In this document: piece by piece, positions 1 to 11,030 of the stretch | Numbering within the stretch: position 1 is the stretch's first letter | How the letters are laid out: each line of letters begins with the position of its first letter | NCBI GenBank assembly: GCA_963773085.1 | Contig: CAVYZS010000013.1 | Location: 62,001 to 126,000, forward strand | DNA: 64,000 nucleotides | Direction: 5' to 3' | From: JAENVT01 sp963773085 | GTDB lineage: Bacteria; Actinomycetota; Acidimicrobiia; Acidimicrobiales; Ilumatobacteraceae | The notes under the pieces: generated by a model | Seen by the model: only the letters and a program-made list of their open reading frames with translations | What the model was told of the DNA's origin: nothing | Database searches by the model: none | Made by a program: the position numbers and the translations under genes

Positions 1-2
1 AA

Positions 3-638
3 CTCGCCGACCATCTCGTCGCCACCAAGCGGTGGGAGGCGTCGAAGGGTTTCGAGTTGACCGACGAGATCATCGTCACGATCGCCGTACAGGCCGGCGT
101 GCTGATCCTCGGCCTCGACATCAGCTACTTCGGCAAGGTCACCTCGATCATCGTGCACCCGAGGACATTCGCGATCCCTGGGCCGCGGGCAACGGCCATT
201 CGGGGAATGATCGACGACGGGGCGCGTCCGTTGCTCGGGGAAGCCCATCACGATCGCGGCCCGATCCTGCTGGCGTGGGACGAGGCCCGCTACGGGGCGC
301 GTCACCGGGGCCGCGGTCACAATGTGGTGCTCCACGAGTTCGCCCACAAGATGGACATGCTCGATGGCGTGGTCGACGGGACGCCGCTGCTTCCCGATCA
401 GGCCTCACTCGACCGATGGATTGCTGTGTGCGACGCAGAGTTCAAGCTGATGCGAGCGGGCGAGGGCGGACCGCTGCTCGATGACTACGCGGCGACGGAT
501 CCGGGCGAGTTCTTCGCAGTTGCGACTGAGGCCTTCTTCGATCGGCCCGTGGATTTTCTCGAGACCAAACCGGAGCTGTACGAAGTTCTGGCCGGCTTCT
601 ATCGACAGGATCCGGCGGCCCGGGAACCGCGGGCTTGA
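3..638 (+). CDS. mtfA: MtfA-type zinc peptidase, 5' end outside window
   Basis: The reading frame is open from the first bases of the window and ends in TGA at 636-638, so the N-terminus is missing. The zinc-peptidase motif HEFAHKMD (HExxH) is encoded from base 333 and is followed by an acidic DGVVDG stretch; the C-terminal part has EFFAVATEAFFDRP. These match the MtfA family (peptidase M90), named for titrating the glucose repressor Mlc in enterobacteria. The substrate here is unknown, since the peptidase fold is more widespread than Mlc. There is no signal peptide in the visible part, which suggests a cytoplasmic enzyme. The gene converges with the dioxygenase gene, with stop codons only two bases apart. 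The family call is firm; the biological role is not. Confidence 0.85.
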   Translation, partial: LADHLVATKRWEASKGFELTDEIIVTIAVQAGVLILGLDISYFGKVTSIIVHPRTFAIPGPRATAIRGMIDDGARPLLGEAHHDRGPILLAWDEARYGARHRGRGHNVVLHEFAHKMDMLDGVVDGTPLLPDQASLDRWIAVCDAEFKLMRAGEGGPLLDDYAATDPGEFFAVATEAFFDRPVDFLETKPELYEVLAGFYRQDPAAREPRA

Positions 639-640
639 TG

Positions 641-1441
641 TCAGGCGCCAGGCGGAGCGGCCGCGAGCGCGAAGCTCGTCATCGACAACGAACCCATCGC
701 GTAGCCGTCGACCAACACGTCGGCGCGCTGGCCCGCTGCGTCTGCCAGACCGGCCACGTACAGCAGTGGGAGGAAGTGGTCCGGCGTCGGAACCGCGAGA
801 CGGTAGTGGTCGTGGTCTCGAAGGTCGGCGATCCGGCCGGGCGTGCCGGTCATCAAGGCGGTTGCTGTCTCGTTGAAATCGCGGGCCCAATCGAATGCCG
901 CATCGGGCCGGCTCCATTCCAGGAGCCCCAGGTTGTGGACGACGTTTCCGCTTCCGACGATGAGCACGCCACGTTGTCGCAGCCCTGCCAGCTGGGCGCC
1001 GAGGGCGACGTGGTAGTCGAGCGGCTTGCTGGCGTCGATCGACAACTGCAGGACGGGAATGTCGGCGGCGGGGAACATGTGTGCAAGTACGGACCACGTG
1101 CCATGGTCGATTCCCCAGCTGTCGAGGTCCTGGCCCACCCATGTCGGCTTGACGAGCTCGATGATCTCGGCAGCAAGCTCGGGGTCGCCGGCGGCCGGGT
1201 AGCGCATGGCGAACAACTCGTCGGGAAAGCCGAAGAAGTCGTGGATCGTCTTCGGAGACGCCATCGCCGTCACTGCCGTGGCATTGATGTACCAATGCGC
1301 CGAGATCGCCAAGATCGCCCGTGGGCGCGGAACCGTGCTTGCGAAAGCTCGCCAGGCCTCGGTGTACCGATTTTGCTCGAGAGCGTTCATCGGGCTGCCG
1401 TGGCCGATGAAGGCCGCCGGCATCGGTGCTGTCGCTGTCAT
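641..1441 (-). CDS. Extradiol ring-cleavage dioxygenase, 4,5-DOPA dioxygenase (LigB) family
   Basis: This intact gene encodes 266 residues, the normal length for the family. Metal-binding and signature segments are visible: IGHGSPMN near the N-terminus, ISAHWY near residue 46, GSGNVVHNLG in the middle and PTPDHFLPLLY near the C-terminus. Members are non-haem iron or zinc class III extradiol dioxygenases that open catechol-type rings, such as DOPA, using O2. No signal peptide is visible, so it should be cytoplasmic. It is divergent from the acyltransferase gene, with about 50 bases between the starts. No aromatic pathway genes lie beside it, so the natural substrate cannot be read from context. 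Confidence 0.85.
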   Translation of the reverse strand: MTATAPMPAAFIGHGSPMNALEQNRYTEAWRAFASTVPRPRAILAISAHWYINATAVTAMASPKTIHDFFGFPDELFAMRYPAAGDPELAAEIIELVKPTWVGQDLDSWGIDHGTWSVLAHMFPAADIPVLQLSIDASKPLDYHVALGAQLAGLRQRGVLIVGSGNVVHNLGLLEWSRPDAAFDWARDFNETATALMTGTPGRIADLRDHDHYRLAVPTPDHFLPLLYVAGLADAAGQRADVLVDGYAMGSLSMTSFALAAAPPGA

Positions 1442-1491
1442 GGATGCTCCTCACGGGTTCGTGGTGGCCAGGGTAACGGCACGTCTAGCGT

Positions 1492-2205
1492 GTGGCCGTG
1501 AAGAAGGGGATCGCCACGAGCGACGATGCCGGCGATCGGTTGTACCGCGTCATCCGAACCGTGCTGGGTTCTGTGTACCGCGCCCTGATTCCCGTGAAGG
1601 TTTCCGGCCTGGAACACCTGCCGTCACACGGCCCAGTCATCCTTGCGGCGAACCACGTCTCCTTCTTCGACACCATCGTGTTGATGTTCTCCGTGCCCCG
1701 TCGCACCTACTTCGTCGGCAAGGCCGAGTACATGGATTCCTGGACCACCCGCCGACTGTTCCCTGCGTTCGGTCTGATACCGATCGAGCGGGCCGCTGCC
1801 CGCCAGGCGATGGCCGCGCTCGGGGTTGCCGCCGCGGCGTTGGAGCAGGGTCACGTCCTGGGCATCTATCCGGAAGGCACCCGGTCGCGCGACGGCCTGC
1901 TGCACCGCGGCCACACGGGAGTCGCTCAGCTGGCATTGATGACGGGCGCATCGATCGTGCCCGTCGGCCTGGTCGGCACCGACCGCATCCAACCGATCGG
2001 GGCCCGCCTGCCGCGGCCGTTTCGTCGCGCCGAGATCCGGTTCGGACCGCCGCTGGATCCGGCGTCGTACGGCGGATCATCACGTCGCCGGCGACATCTC
2101 CTGACGAGCGATCTGATGGATGCCATCCGGCAACTGTCCGGCCGACAGACGTCCGATGACTTCGCCAGTGACGAGCCGCCGTTGATCCGTGGAGGGAACG
2201 AGTCG
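1492..2205 (+). CDS. plsC: 1-acyl-sn-glycerol-3-phosphate acyltransferase (PlsC family)
   Basis: The protein starts with GTG and carries the acyltransferase motifs in order: NHVSFFDT (the HxxxxD catalytic motif) near residue 54, the substrate-binding segment YPEGTRSRDG near residue 124, and the P-rich VPVGLVGTDRIQP. PlsC enzymes transfer an acyl chain to lysophosphatidate during membrane phospholipid synthesis. The frame runs without a stop into the following dodecin gene. The real stop is probably lost to a small indel near 2050-2190, and the given end is approximate. The gene is divergent from the dioxygenase and is followed directly by two dodecin genes in the same direction. Confidence 0.8.
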
Positions 2206-2419
2206 GTGTACCAGGTTCATCGCGTCACGGGACAGCGGAGTGACGTGGCACCAGGCCGCGAAGTTCGCCGTCAACGAGGTGTGCGTACGCCACGACGACG
2301 CCCGCGTCGGCGAGGTTCGCCGACTTCAATGCCACATCGAGCGCGACGGCGCGGTGCGCCTGAGCGCCGAACTGACGATCTCTGTGAAGTACCAACCGGT
2401 GAAGGAGCAATCACGATGA
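2206..2419 (+). CDS. Dodecin-like flavin-binding protein 1, one frameshift
   Basis: A GGAGGG Shine-Dalgarno sequence at 2191-2196 precedes GTG at 2206, which begins VYQVHRVTG, the normal dodecin N-terminus. The rest of the dodecin fold (VTWHQAAKFAVNEV through ELTISVKYQPVKE) continues in the next frame and ends in TGA at 2417-2419, so a single indel lies near 2230. Dodecins are about 70-residue proteins that form hollow 12-mers storing flavin or other cofactors. The stop overlaps the ATG of a second dodecin gene as ATGA, which implies translational coupling. The sequence is more diverged from the family than its neighbour. Confidence 0.6.
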
Positions 2420-2629
2420 ATGACAGCGTGTACCAGGTCGTCGAACTGATCGGGTCCAGCAGTGACTCGTGGGAGTTCGCTGCCCAGAACGCCGTTCGCG
2501 AGGCATCGAGGTCGTACAAGGATCTTCGTGTCGCCGAGGTCGTGGAGATGGACGTCTTGATCGAGAGTGGTGCGATCATCGCCTACCGCACGAAACTGCG
2601 GTTGAGCTTCAAGTCGGGGCCGCGGCTGA
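2416..2629 (+). CDS. Dodecin 2
   Basis: The N-terminus MNDSVYQVVELIGSSSDSWE and the following AAQNAVREAS, LRVAEVVEMDVLIESG and AYRTKLRLSFK are classic dodecin sequence. The family normally ends within a few residues of this last strand. Here the frame stays open, and the nearest plausible stop is TGA at 2627-2629 in the neighbouring frame, so a one-base indel near 2615 is likely and the end is approximate. The expected role is to buffer flavin in the cytoplasm as a dodecameric shell. It is coupled by a four-base overlap to dodecin 1, so the two could form mixed shells. Confidence 0.75.
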
Positions 2630-2639
2630 CCGAGCCCGA

Positions 2640-4426
2640 TCGAGCCGACCGCGGCCTCGGTGGGTCCGCGGGTGTCGAGCCGACGAATCGACCGTCGACG
2701 ACCATCATCGAGCGAGCTCGACGCCGGGCTGCAGCGCGGCGGACTCCTCGCGCTGACGGTTGCACCCGGAGTTGGCTGGGCGTCGCGCTGCCGCAGGGAT
2801 GGTCGAGCGCGATCGCAGCGGACGAACCCGGTCGAGGTGGTTCGCCGCATCGAGCTGGCGCTGCGCCCGCGATGGGTGGTGTGGGGGAGTGAACTGGCGA
2901 CGCTGGTCGTCGGCGGCGTACGCATCGCCAAGTGCTGGCATGTCGCCGCGGTGCAACGACTGCTGGTCGGTGGGTGGCGAATGGATCCGGCCCGATCGTG
3001 GGCACAGCTTCACGACCTGCCGTCGAGGATCTACCGGTCGTCGCAGCGGTCGATCTGTTCACCGAACCCGATCGACGGGGAGCCCGACGAGCCGCTTCGT
3101 TCGGACGGGTACATCAAGCCGGAGTGGTTGGAAGCGGACTTCGAGTGGACAACCGCGTCGCCTCGCTCGTTGGGCGCAGCTCGCTGCTCAGGTGTCGCCG
3201 ACGTTGCAGGATGCGTCGACTTGCGGGACTCGACGATCGGCCGAAGGCAGGTGCGATCGCTCGATCGGAGTCTGCCGCGGAGCTGCTGTGCACCGAGCTG
3301 GCGTTCGATGGTCTGCCGATGGATCGATCGATCGCCGAGATCGATCGTCGCCTCGTTCGTCGGTCCTCGTCCGCGGACCGAGGCCGAGGCCATCGAACAG
3401 CGGCGGGCCCGCGACGCCGAAGTGTTGCGCCACTCGACCAATCCCGCAGTGCGACCTGCGCAACCCTGCGCAGGTCAAGTCACTGCTCCGTGGCATCGGT
3501 GTCGAACTGCCCGATACCCGCGCGTGGCGCTCGAGGCGATTCGCGAATTCACATCCGTTGATCGAGGCGTTGCTGGAATGGCGCAAGGCCGAGCGGATGG
3601 CGACCACGTTCGGCTACGGCTGGCTCGACGAGCACCTCGGGGCGGACGGCCGGCTGCGTGGCGAGTGGTCGGGTTGCGACGGCGCCGCAGGGCGCATGAC
3701 CGCGTCGGCAGGGCTGCACAACATGCCGGCACACCTGCGGCCGGCTGTGATCGCCGAGCCGGGCCATGTGTTCGTTCGCGCCGATCTGGGGCAGATCGAA
3801 CCGCGCATCCTCGCTGCAGTCTCCGGCGATGCCGCGCTCGCCGAAGCGACAGCGGAGGACGACATGTACCTGCCGGTGGCGGCGCAACTCGGAGTCGATC
3901 GGGCCACCGCGAAGGTGGCCGATGCTCGGTGCGATGTACGGACAGACGACAGGTCACGGTGCTGTGGCACTCCGTGGTCTGGAACTGGCCTATCCCGGTC
4001 GCGATGCGGTACCTGACCGAGGCGGATCTCGCCGGGCAGGTCGGTCGAGACCTGCGCACGTACGGCGGCCGCTTGGTTCGTATGGGATCGACCAGTCGTC
4101 GGCGACGTCAGCGATCGGGACAATCGGAGCCGGGCAGCCGCGCGTGGTCGGTACGGGCGCAACGCGATGGTGCAGGGTGCTGCCGCCGAGTTCTTCAAGG
4201 TGTGGGCCGTGACGGTGCGTGCCCGCGCTGCGGCGATCGATGCCAGGCTCGTGCTCTGTCTGCATGACGAGTTGCTCGTGCACGCGCCCGCCGGGCACGG
4301 TGCAGGCGGCGGCTGAGTTGGTGGCCGATTGTCTCGACGATGCAGCACGCCACTGGGCTCCGACGCGACGGTCAGGTTCGTCGCCGATGTCAGTGTGATC
4401 GCTCGGTGGTCCGACGCGAAGGCCTG
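2640..4426 (+). CDS. Bifunctional 3'-5' exonuclease/DNA polymerase (family A, actinobacterial type), multiply frameshifted
   Basis: Pieces in at least four frame segments line up along the actinobacterial exonuclease/polymerase family. An N-terminal RWVVWGSELATLVVGGVRIA is followed by VQRLLVGGWRMDPARSWAQL, then SESAAELLCTELAFDGLPMD, LRNPAQVKSLLRGIGVELPD, and YGWLDEHLGADGRLRGEWSG. The polymerase core shows GRMTASAGLHNMP, FVRADLGQIEPRILAAVSGD, and GAMYGQTTGHGA with AMRYLTEADLAGQVGRDLRT. The C-terminal LVLCLHDELLVHAPAG contains the HDE catalytic motif of family A polymerases. The last frame ends VSVIARWSDAKA with TGA at 4424-4426. The start is uncertain. At least five indels separate the pieces, so this is either a pseudogene or an error-rich assembly of an intact gene; neighbouring genes with the same damage favour the latter. 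Confidence 0.75.
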
Positions 4427-6560
4427 AGGATATGGTGCCGAGATGACCGCCTATGGAGCAGCGAATGGCGGATGGGTGCTCGCCCATCTCACCAATCGGC
4501 GGACCAGCTTGTTGATCGTGAGCAATGGCGGCATGCCGTGCCTCGCGCACTGGGGCGCGCCGCTCGGCGACACCGACGCCGGCTGATGCCGGCACTCGAG
4601 CGGCCGGTGCCGCGAGGCGGGCTCGACGTCGATCCGCCACTCGGTCTGGTCGCGGAGTCGAGCGTCGGCTGGTTCGGCAATCCGGGCATCGAGGGCCATC
4701 GGCACGATGGGCACGACTTCGCGCCGCAGTTCGTGCTGAGTCGAGCGACGTCGACGAGGACAGCGGCGCACGTTCGTCCTCGCCGACGAGTCGGCGTGGC
4801 TGTCGCTGACGATCGTCGTGCTGCACCCCGGCGGGGTCGCCGCGTTCGACGCATCGATCGCCAATGACGGTCGACTCGCCGTACGCGCTCGACGCCTTTC
4901 GGCTGAGCCTGCCGGTGCCGGCCCAGGCGCAGGAGTTGCTGACCGTCGGTGGGCGATGGACCAACGAGTTCGGCCAGACCCGCACGCCGTGGACGGGCAA
5001 CTGCCTGACGGTCGAGAATCGGCATGGCAAGACGTCGCACGAACGACTCGGCGTGGTCTTCGCCGGCACCACCGGCGTTTGCCGAGCACCGCGGCGAGGT
5101 CTGGGGCTGCCACATCGGCTGGAGCGGCAACTACGAGATCGTCTGCGATTCGGTGACCGACGGGCGGCGGTCGCTGCAAGTCGGCGAGCTGCTGGCCTCC
5201 GGCGAGATCACCCTGGCGGCGGGCGGGAGCACTACGACACGCCGACGGTGTACGCCGCCTACTCCGCCACAGGATTGAACGCAGTGTCCAACGCGTTTCA
5301 CGCGTACCTGCGGAGCCGCCCGCAGCATCCGTCGACGCCGCGTCCGGTGCTGCTCAACATCTGGGAGGCGGTGTACTTCGATCACGACCTCGACACGCTC
5401 CGCGGGCTCGCCGACATCGCCGCGTCGTGTGGCGTCGAGCGGTTCGTGGTCGACGACGGCTGGTTCCACTCGCGCCGTAGCGACGACGCCGGTCTCGGAG
5501 ATTGGTGGGTCGACACCACCGTGTGGCCGAACGGACTGACACCGTTGATCGACCATGTGCGCGGCCTCGGCATGCAGTTCGGCATCTGGGTCGAGCCGGA
5601 GATGGTCAACCCGGATTCGGACCTGTACCGCGCCCATCCCGATTGGACGCTGGTCGACGAGCGTTATCCGGTCGTGCTCGGTCGGAACCAGCTGGTGCTC
5701 GACCTCGGCCGGGCGGAGGTGTGCGAGTACCTGTTCGCTCACCTCGACGCCTTGTTGGGCGATCACGACATCGCCTACGTCAAGTGGGACATGAACCGCG
5801 ATCTGGTGGCGGCGACATCGGGCGGGCGAGCCGGCGTGCACCGGCAGACCCTCGGCGTCTACGCGCTGTTCGACCGGCTGCGCGCGGCACATCCCGGGGT
5901 CGAATTCGAAACGTGCGCGTCGGGTGGTGGTCGTGTCGACTTCGGGATCTTCGAGCGCACCGACAGGGCGTGGACGAGCGACTCGATCGACGCGCTCGAC
6001 CGTCAGCAGATCCAGCGTGGATTCTCGCTGTTGTTCCCGCCCGAACTGATGGGGACCCACATCGGTTCACCGGTCGCTCACACGACGGGGCGATCGCACG
6101 GGCTCGGGTTTCGGGCGATCGCCGCGATGTTCGGTTCTCTCGGCATCGAGTGGAACCTGCTGAAGGCCTCGGATCGGGATCGTGCAGACCTCGCCGAGAT
6201 CATCGCCATGCACAAACGGCTTCGCCCGTTCCTGCACCACGGGACGTCGTGCGTGTCGACCACCCGGATCCGCACGTGCTGGTGCACGGTGTGGTCGCTG
6301 CGGATCAGGCCGAGGCGGTGTTCGCGTGCACCCGGCTGAGCTCGGGCCCGTCGCTGCACACAGCCCGGTTCGCCTCGTCGGCCTCGCCGACGACGGGACC
6401 TACGACGTCTCCAGGATCCGGATCGGCGGCGATCCGTGACGACATCGCCCGTCGGCAGCCGTCGTGGCTCGCTGACGGGCTGCAGATGACTGGTCGCCAG
6501 CTGGCGGCGGTCGGATTCAACGTTCCCGTGCTGCTGCCGGAAACATCGATGCTGATCCAT

Positions 6561-7066
<506 letters not shown>

Positions 7067-7070
<4 letters not shown>

Positions 7071-7966
7071 GATGCTGCTCCGATACCGAGGCTGCGGTTG
7101 ACGGGGACGCCGATCGACTCGCCACGAGCGCGTCGCGCCGGCAGCGTCGACAGCCCGACGAGCCATCACGCCGACGCAGTGTCGCGGTACCGATCGCTGG
7201 CTCGGAGATCGCTGATCGGCGCGGCCTGCGCGCTGGCCAGCGCGGCAACGTCGGCCAGCAGCGTGTCGTCGACGGCCGGCCGAGCAGCGCGTCGATTCCG
7301 TTCACGGCGATGATCGTCGGAGCGACCGCTGTGAGCGCGATCGACATCGAAACGAGGCTGCCCGTGTCATCGAGAGCCACCGAGGCTGCCGCGCCGACGA
7401 CAGCGATCTCCATCGCCCGCCGGTACTCGAGACGCACGTACGCACTTCCCGACGCAGCGACGCGCGCGTGGGAGGTGAATGGCGACACACAGCTCGCCCG
7501 GCTGCGCCGAGGTGCGCCCGGGTGCGGTCCACAGGTCGCCGATGGCGAACCGCCTCGATCCCGTGGTGGATTGCAGCTCGACCTCGGCACCGAGTACGAC
7601 GAGTGGTGCGCCGGTGTCCATCGCCGGCGACGCGTTCATCACGTTGCCGCCGATCGTGCCGACATTGCGCGTCGACGGCGATCCGACGAGCGCGCTCGCG
7701 TCGGCCAAGGCCGTGTACTGTCGACGATCGACGCGTCGGACTTCGAGGCGGGCGTGGGTGACGAGCGCACCGATGCGGACGCCATCGGGCGAGGCGTCGA
7801 TGTCGCCGAGTGACTCGATGCGATCGATGGCGACGACGGACTCGGGAAGGGGCGCCTTGCCCTGGCGAGCGCCGACGACCAGGTCGCTGCCGCCGGCAAC
7901 CGGACGGGCGCCGGCGGCGACTGCGGCGAGTGCCTCGTCGAGTGTGGTGGCGATCGTGAAGTTCAT
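7067..7966 (-). CDS. Molybdenum hydroxylase FAD-binding middle subunit
   Basis: The N-terminus MNFTIATTLDEALAAVAAGA leads into RPVAGGSDLVV and then STRNVGTIGGNVMNASPAMD, the FAD-binding signatures of the CoxM/XdhB family. The C-terminal CO-dehydrogenase flavoprotein domain is recognisable in another frame as AYVRLEYRRAMEIAVVGAAA. The subunit reoxidises the iron-sulfur clusters and passes electrons to NAD+, a quinone or O2. It starts inside the stop of the large subunit (ATGA overlap) and ends in a GTGA overlap with the small subunit, so all three are translationally coupled. Indels lie near 7740, 7470 and 7230. Confidence 0.85.
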
Positions 7967-10248
7967 GACCGATCACCCGCGGACATCGTCTCCCACACCC
8001 GTTCGGCAGTCATCGGCAGTTGACGGACCGGTCTGCCGAGCAGCTTGGCGAGCGCATTGGAGATCGCCGCAGCGGTGGCCACGTTGGGCGCCTCGGCCAA
8101 TCCCTTGGCACCGCGCGGACCTGCGTCGGGTGTGGCGATCTGCACGAAGTGAGTGTGGACGACCGGCGCATCGGCGCAGGTCTGCAGCTTGTACTCGAGC
8201 AGCGCGGCGTTGCGTTGGCGTGACTCGTCGTCGTAGACGGTGCCCTTCGGTCAGCGCCTGGCCGATCCCCATCATCACGCCACCTTGGATCTGCCCGAGT
8301 GCGCCGGTCTCGTTGATGATCGTGCCCGAGTCGTGGGCGGCGCCGACCTCGAGCACGCGCACGACGCCGGTGTCGCGATCGAGCCGGATGCGCACCGCGT
8401 GGCAGGAGAACTGCGGTGCCACGAACGCGGCCATGCCGACGTCGCCGACACAACTCGAGCCGGCCAGCGGTGGCGCCGACGGGGGAGTGCCCGAGCCGTG
8501 GGCGATCAGCAGCTCGCCGCCGGCGGCGATTCCGGCGAGCTCGGTGATCGACACGCTGGAACTCGGCGTGCCGGCGACGAACGCCTGACCGTCGGCGAGC
8601 ACGATGTCGGCGGGTGCGGCCTCGAGATGTTCGGCGGCGAGCGCCTTGAGTTGTTCGGCGATCTGGCCGGCGGCGGCGACGACGGCCCGGCCGTTGTTGA
8701 ACAGCGTCTGCGAGCCGGTGGCTCCCATGTCGTACGGGGCGACGGACGTGTCCTGGTAGACGAGCTGGAAGTCCTCCGGTTCCATGCCCAGCTCGTCGGC
8801 CGCCAGCTGGCGCAGTGTCATCACCGATCCGGTGCCGCACTCCTGGGCGCCGGTGATGATCTGGCCGGAGCCGTCGCCGTCGATCTTGATGTAGGCGCCC
8901 GACGGCACCGAGAAGCTCGGCCACCAGCCGATGGCGACGCCGATCGCCTCGTCGTCGGGCAGGGCACGCCCGTAGCCGACCAGCTTGGTGGCCTCCTCGA
9001 TGCACTGCTGCACACCGATCTCGCCGTAGGTCTGCCCACTCGGTCCCTCGACGCCGGTGTCGACGGCGTTGCGGCGGCGGAACGTCGACCGGATCCATGC
9101 CCAGCGCGGCGGCGACCTCGTCGGTGTGCGACTCGATCGCCCAACAGGACTGCGGTGCGGTTGGCGCGCGCACCGAGCCCGACGGCTGGTGGTTGGTGTA
9201 CACGAGGTGGGCCTCGACGTGCAGGTTGGGGATGCGGTACGGGCCCGACACGTGCATCGCCGCCAGCTGCGAGAAGAAGCCGCTGTCGGCGGTGTACGCA
9301 CCGTTGTCGATGGCGATCCACGCCTTGCGGGCGGTGATCGCTGCCGTCGTTGCGGACACCGGTGGTGATGTCGATCACCATGCCCTCGCGCCGGCGGTCG
9401 GGAGCGATGAACTCCTCGCGGCGGGAGAAGACCAACCGGACCGGTCGCTTGGCCGCCTTGGCCAGGGCGGCGATGTGCGCCTCGTAGTGGAAGCCGCACT
9501 TGCCACCGAAGCCACCACCGAGGTGCGGGACGATGATGCGCACGCGGTTGGCCGGCAGGCCGAGCGTCTCGCACACGCCGGCGCGTGCGTCGAACGGCAC
9601 CTGCGTCGAGGTCCAGATCGTGACCTTGTTGCCCTCCCACTGGGCGACGACGGCGCGGGGTTCGATCGGCGCGGCGTGGCTGCCGTCGGCAACGTAGCGA
9701 CTGGTGATCACATGGTCGGCCTCGGCAAGGCCGGCGTCGACGTCGCCCTTGGTGATCGACGAGAACGACGCATCGTTGCCGTCACGCACCAGCACGTCGG
9801 CGGCGCCGTACGACTGCCAGTCGGCGTGGACGAGTGGCGAATCCGCAGCGAGTGCCGCCTCGAGGTCGGTGACGACCGGGAGCGGTTCGTACTCGACGAC
9901 GATCGCGTCGACCGCCTGTTGTGCGATCGCCGCAGTCGTGGCTGCGACAGCAGCGACGACCTCGCCCTCGAATCGCACGACGTCGCGGGCGAACAGCGTG
10001 CGGTCCTGAACGAACGGGCCGAAGCGCACGTCGGGTACGTCGTCGGCGGTCAGCACGGCCATGACACCTGGGATGGCCCGCGCCGCCGACACGTCGAGCT
10101 TGGTGATGCGAGCATGGGCGACGTCGGCGTAGCGGAACTTGGCGGCGAGCATGCCCGTCAGCGTGAGGTCGGCGGTGTACCGGCCGCTGCCGGTCACCTT
10201 GTCGGGACCGTCGGCGCGGATGAAGCGTGGCTTGGTTGCTGCCGTCAT
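7963..10248 (-). CDS. Molybdenum hydroxylase large subunit (xanthine dehydrogenase family)
   Basis: The N-terminal half is one frame (MTAATKPRFIRADGPDKVTG, typical of this family). It includes PHLGGGFGGKCGFHYEAHI, the molybdopterin-contacting glycine-rich segment. After indels near 9340, 9090 and 8240 the protein continues through GSVRAPTAPQ, GAQECGTGSVMTLRQLAADE and GPRGAKGLAEAP, whose Glu is the expected catalytic base. It oxidises a heterocycle, aldehyde or aromatic acyl-CoA with water as the oxygen source. Lack of CoxL's AYRCSFR-type loop argues against carbon monoxide as substrate. The RAP motif resembles hydroxybenzoyl-CoA reductase and nicotinate or xanthine dehydrogenase relatives, but I cannot choose among these. 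ATG at 10248 is used; a TTG nine bases upstream is possible. Confidence 0.85.
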
Positions 10249-10300
10249 GGTCGCCAATATGCCACGTCTGCAGCTCGTCGGGTTTCACCCGGCCCGGTTG

Positions 10301-10970
10301 TCAGGCGCATCGACCTTTGTCGACTGGCGCGTCGGCCGAGAGATGGTCGGCGATCAACGAGGTTCGCATCGCCCACGCCCGGCTTCGGCCTGACGACTCG
10401 TGGCCCAGACCAGCGCGACGGCCTTGCCGTCGATGACGACGACCGCACCGGAGTCGCCCGCTTGGATGTCGAGGGTCAACTCGTACCCCGGCCGCAGGTG
10501 TTTGCCCTCGCCGTAGATGTCGGCGGTGCGAATGTCGACGAGTCGCTGTACCGCGGCGGGCAGCTCGACGGGCGCATCGTCGCGGTACACGATCACGGTG
10601 CCGTGATCGCCTGGCGACGCGGCTCCGAGGGGAATCGGTTCGGCCAGACTCGGGATCGACCTTCAACACGGCAACGTCGATGACCGGGTCGATGTAGACG
10701 ACAGTCGCCGGCGCGCTGCCGTTCGCTCCGCGAACGTCGATCTGCGTCGCTCCGGCCACCACATGGGCGACCGTGGCGATTCGTCCGGCGGCGACCATCA
10801 GCCCGGCACCGTGGACCTCGACCTGGCTGCACCCGTTGGGCGATGATCTGCACCGCGGCGTCGGCGATCGCCGTGGACGCCGGTCGCCGCCTGGCGGTGG
10901 ACGTTCCTCCGCACGAGACGGCGATGAGGCCACCGATGACAAGGACGAGGGCGCGACGCTGCAGTTTCAT
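10301..10970 (-). CDS. Trypsin-like serine peptidase, predicted lipoprotein, frameshifted
   Basis: ATG at 10970 starts MKLQRRALVLVIGGLIAVSC, a signal peptide ending in a lipobox (AVSC), so the mature protein should be tethered to the outer face of the membrane. The S1-type triad is spread over three frames: TVAHVVAGA with the His, DPVIDVAVLKVD with the Asp, and QAGDSGAVVV with the nucleophile Ser. Indels lie near 10835, 10630 and 10390. The C-terminus probably returns to the frame ending ADAPVDKGRCA. About 220 residues in total is normal for small secreted trypsin-like proteins of actinobacteria. It lies just upstream of the hydroxylase operon on the same strand, with no obvious functional link. 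Confidence 0.7.
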
Positions 10971-11030
10971 GGTGAGGTCCGACAATCATGTCCGATCGGG
11001 CCTGCCCGCTACCATCGCGTCCGGGGTGAC

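Noticed and set aside
7963..10248. Carbon monoxide dehydrogenase (CoxL) assignment for the large subunit
   Set aside because: The CoxL-specific active-site loop with AYRCSFR is not found; the corresponding segment reads GSVRAPTAPQ, as in other molybdenum hydroxylases.
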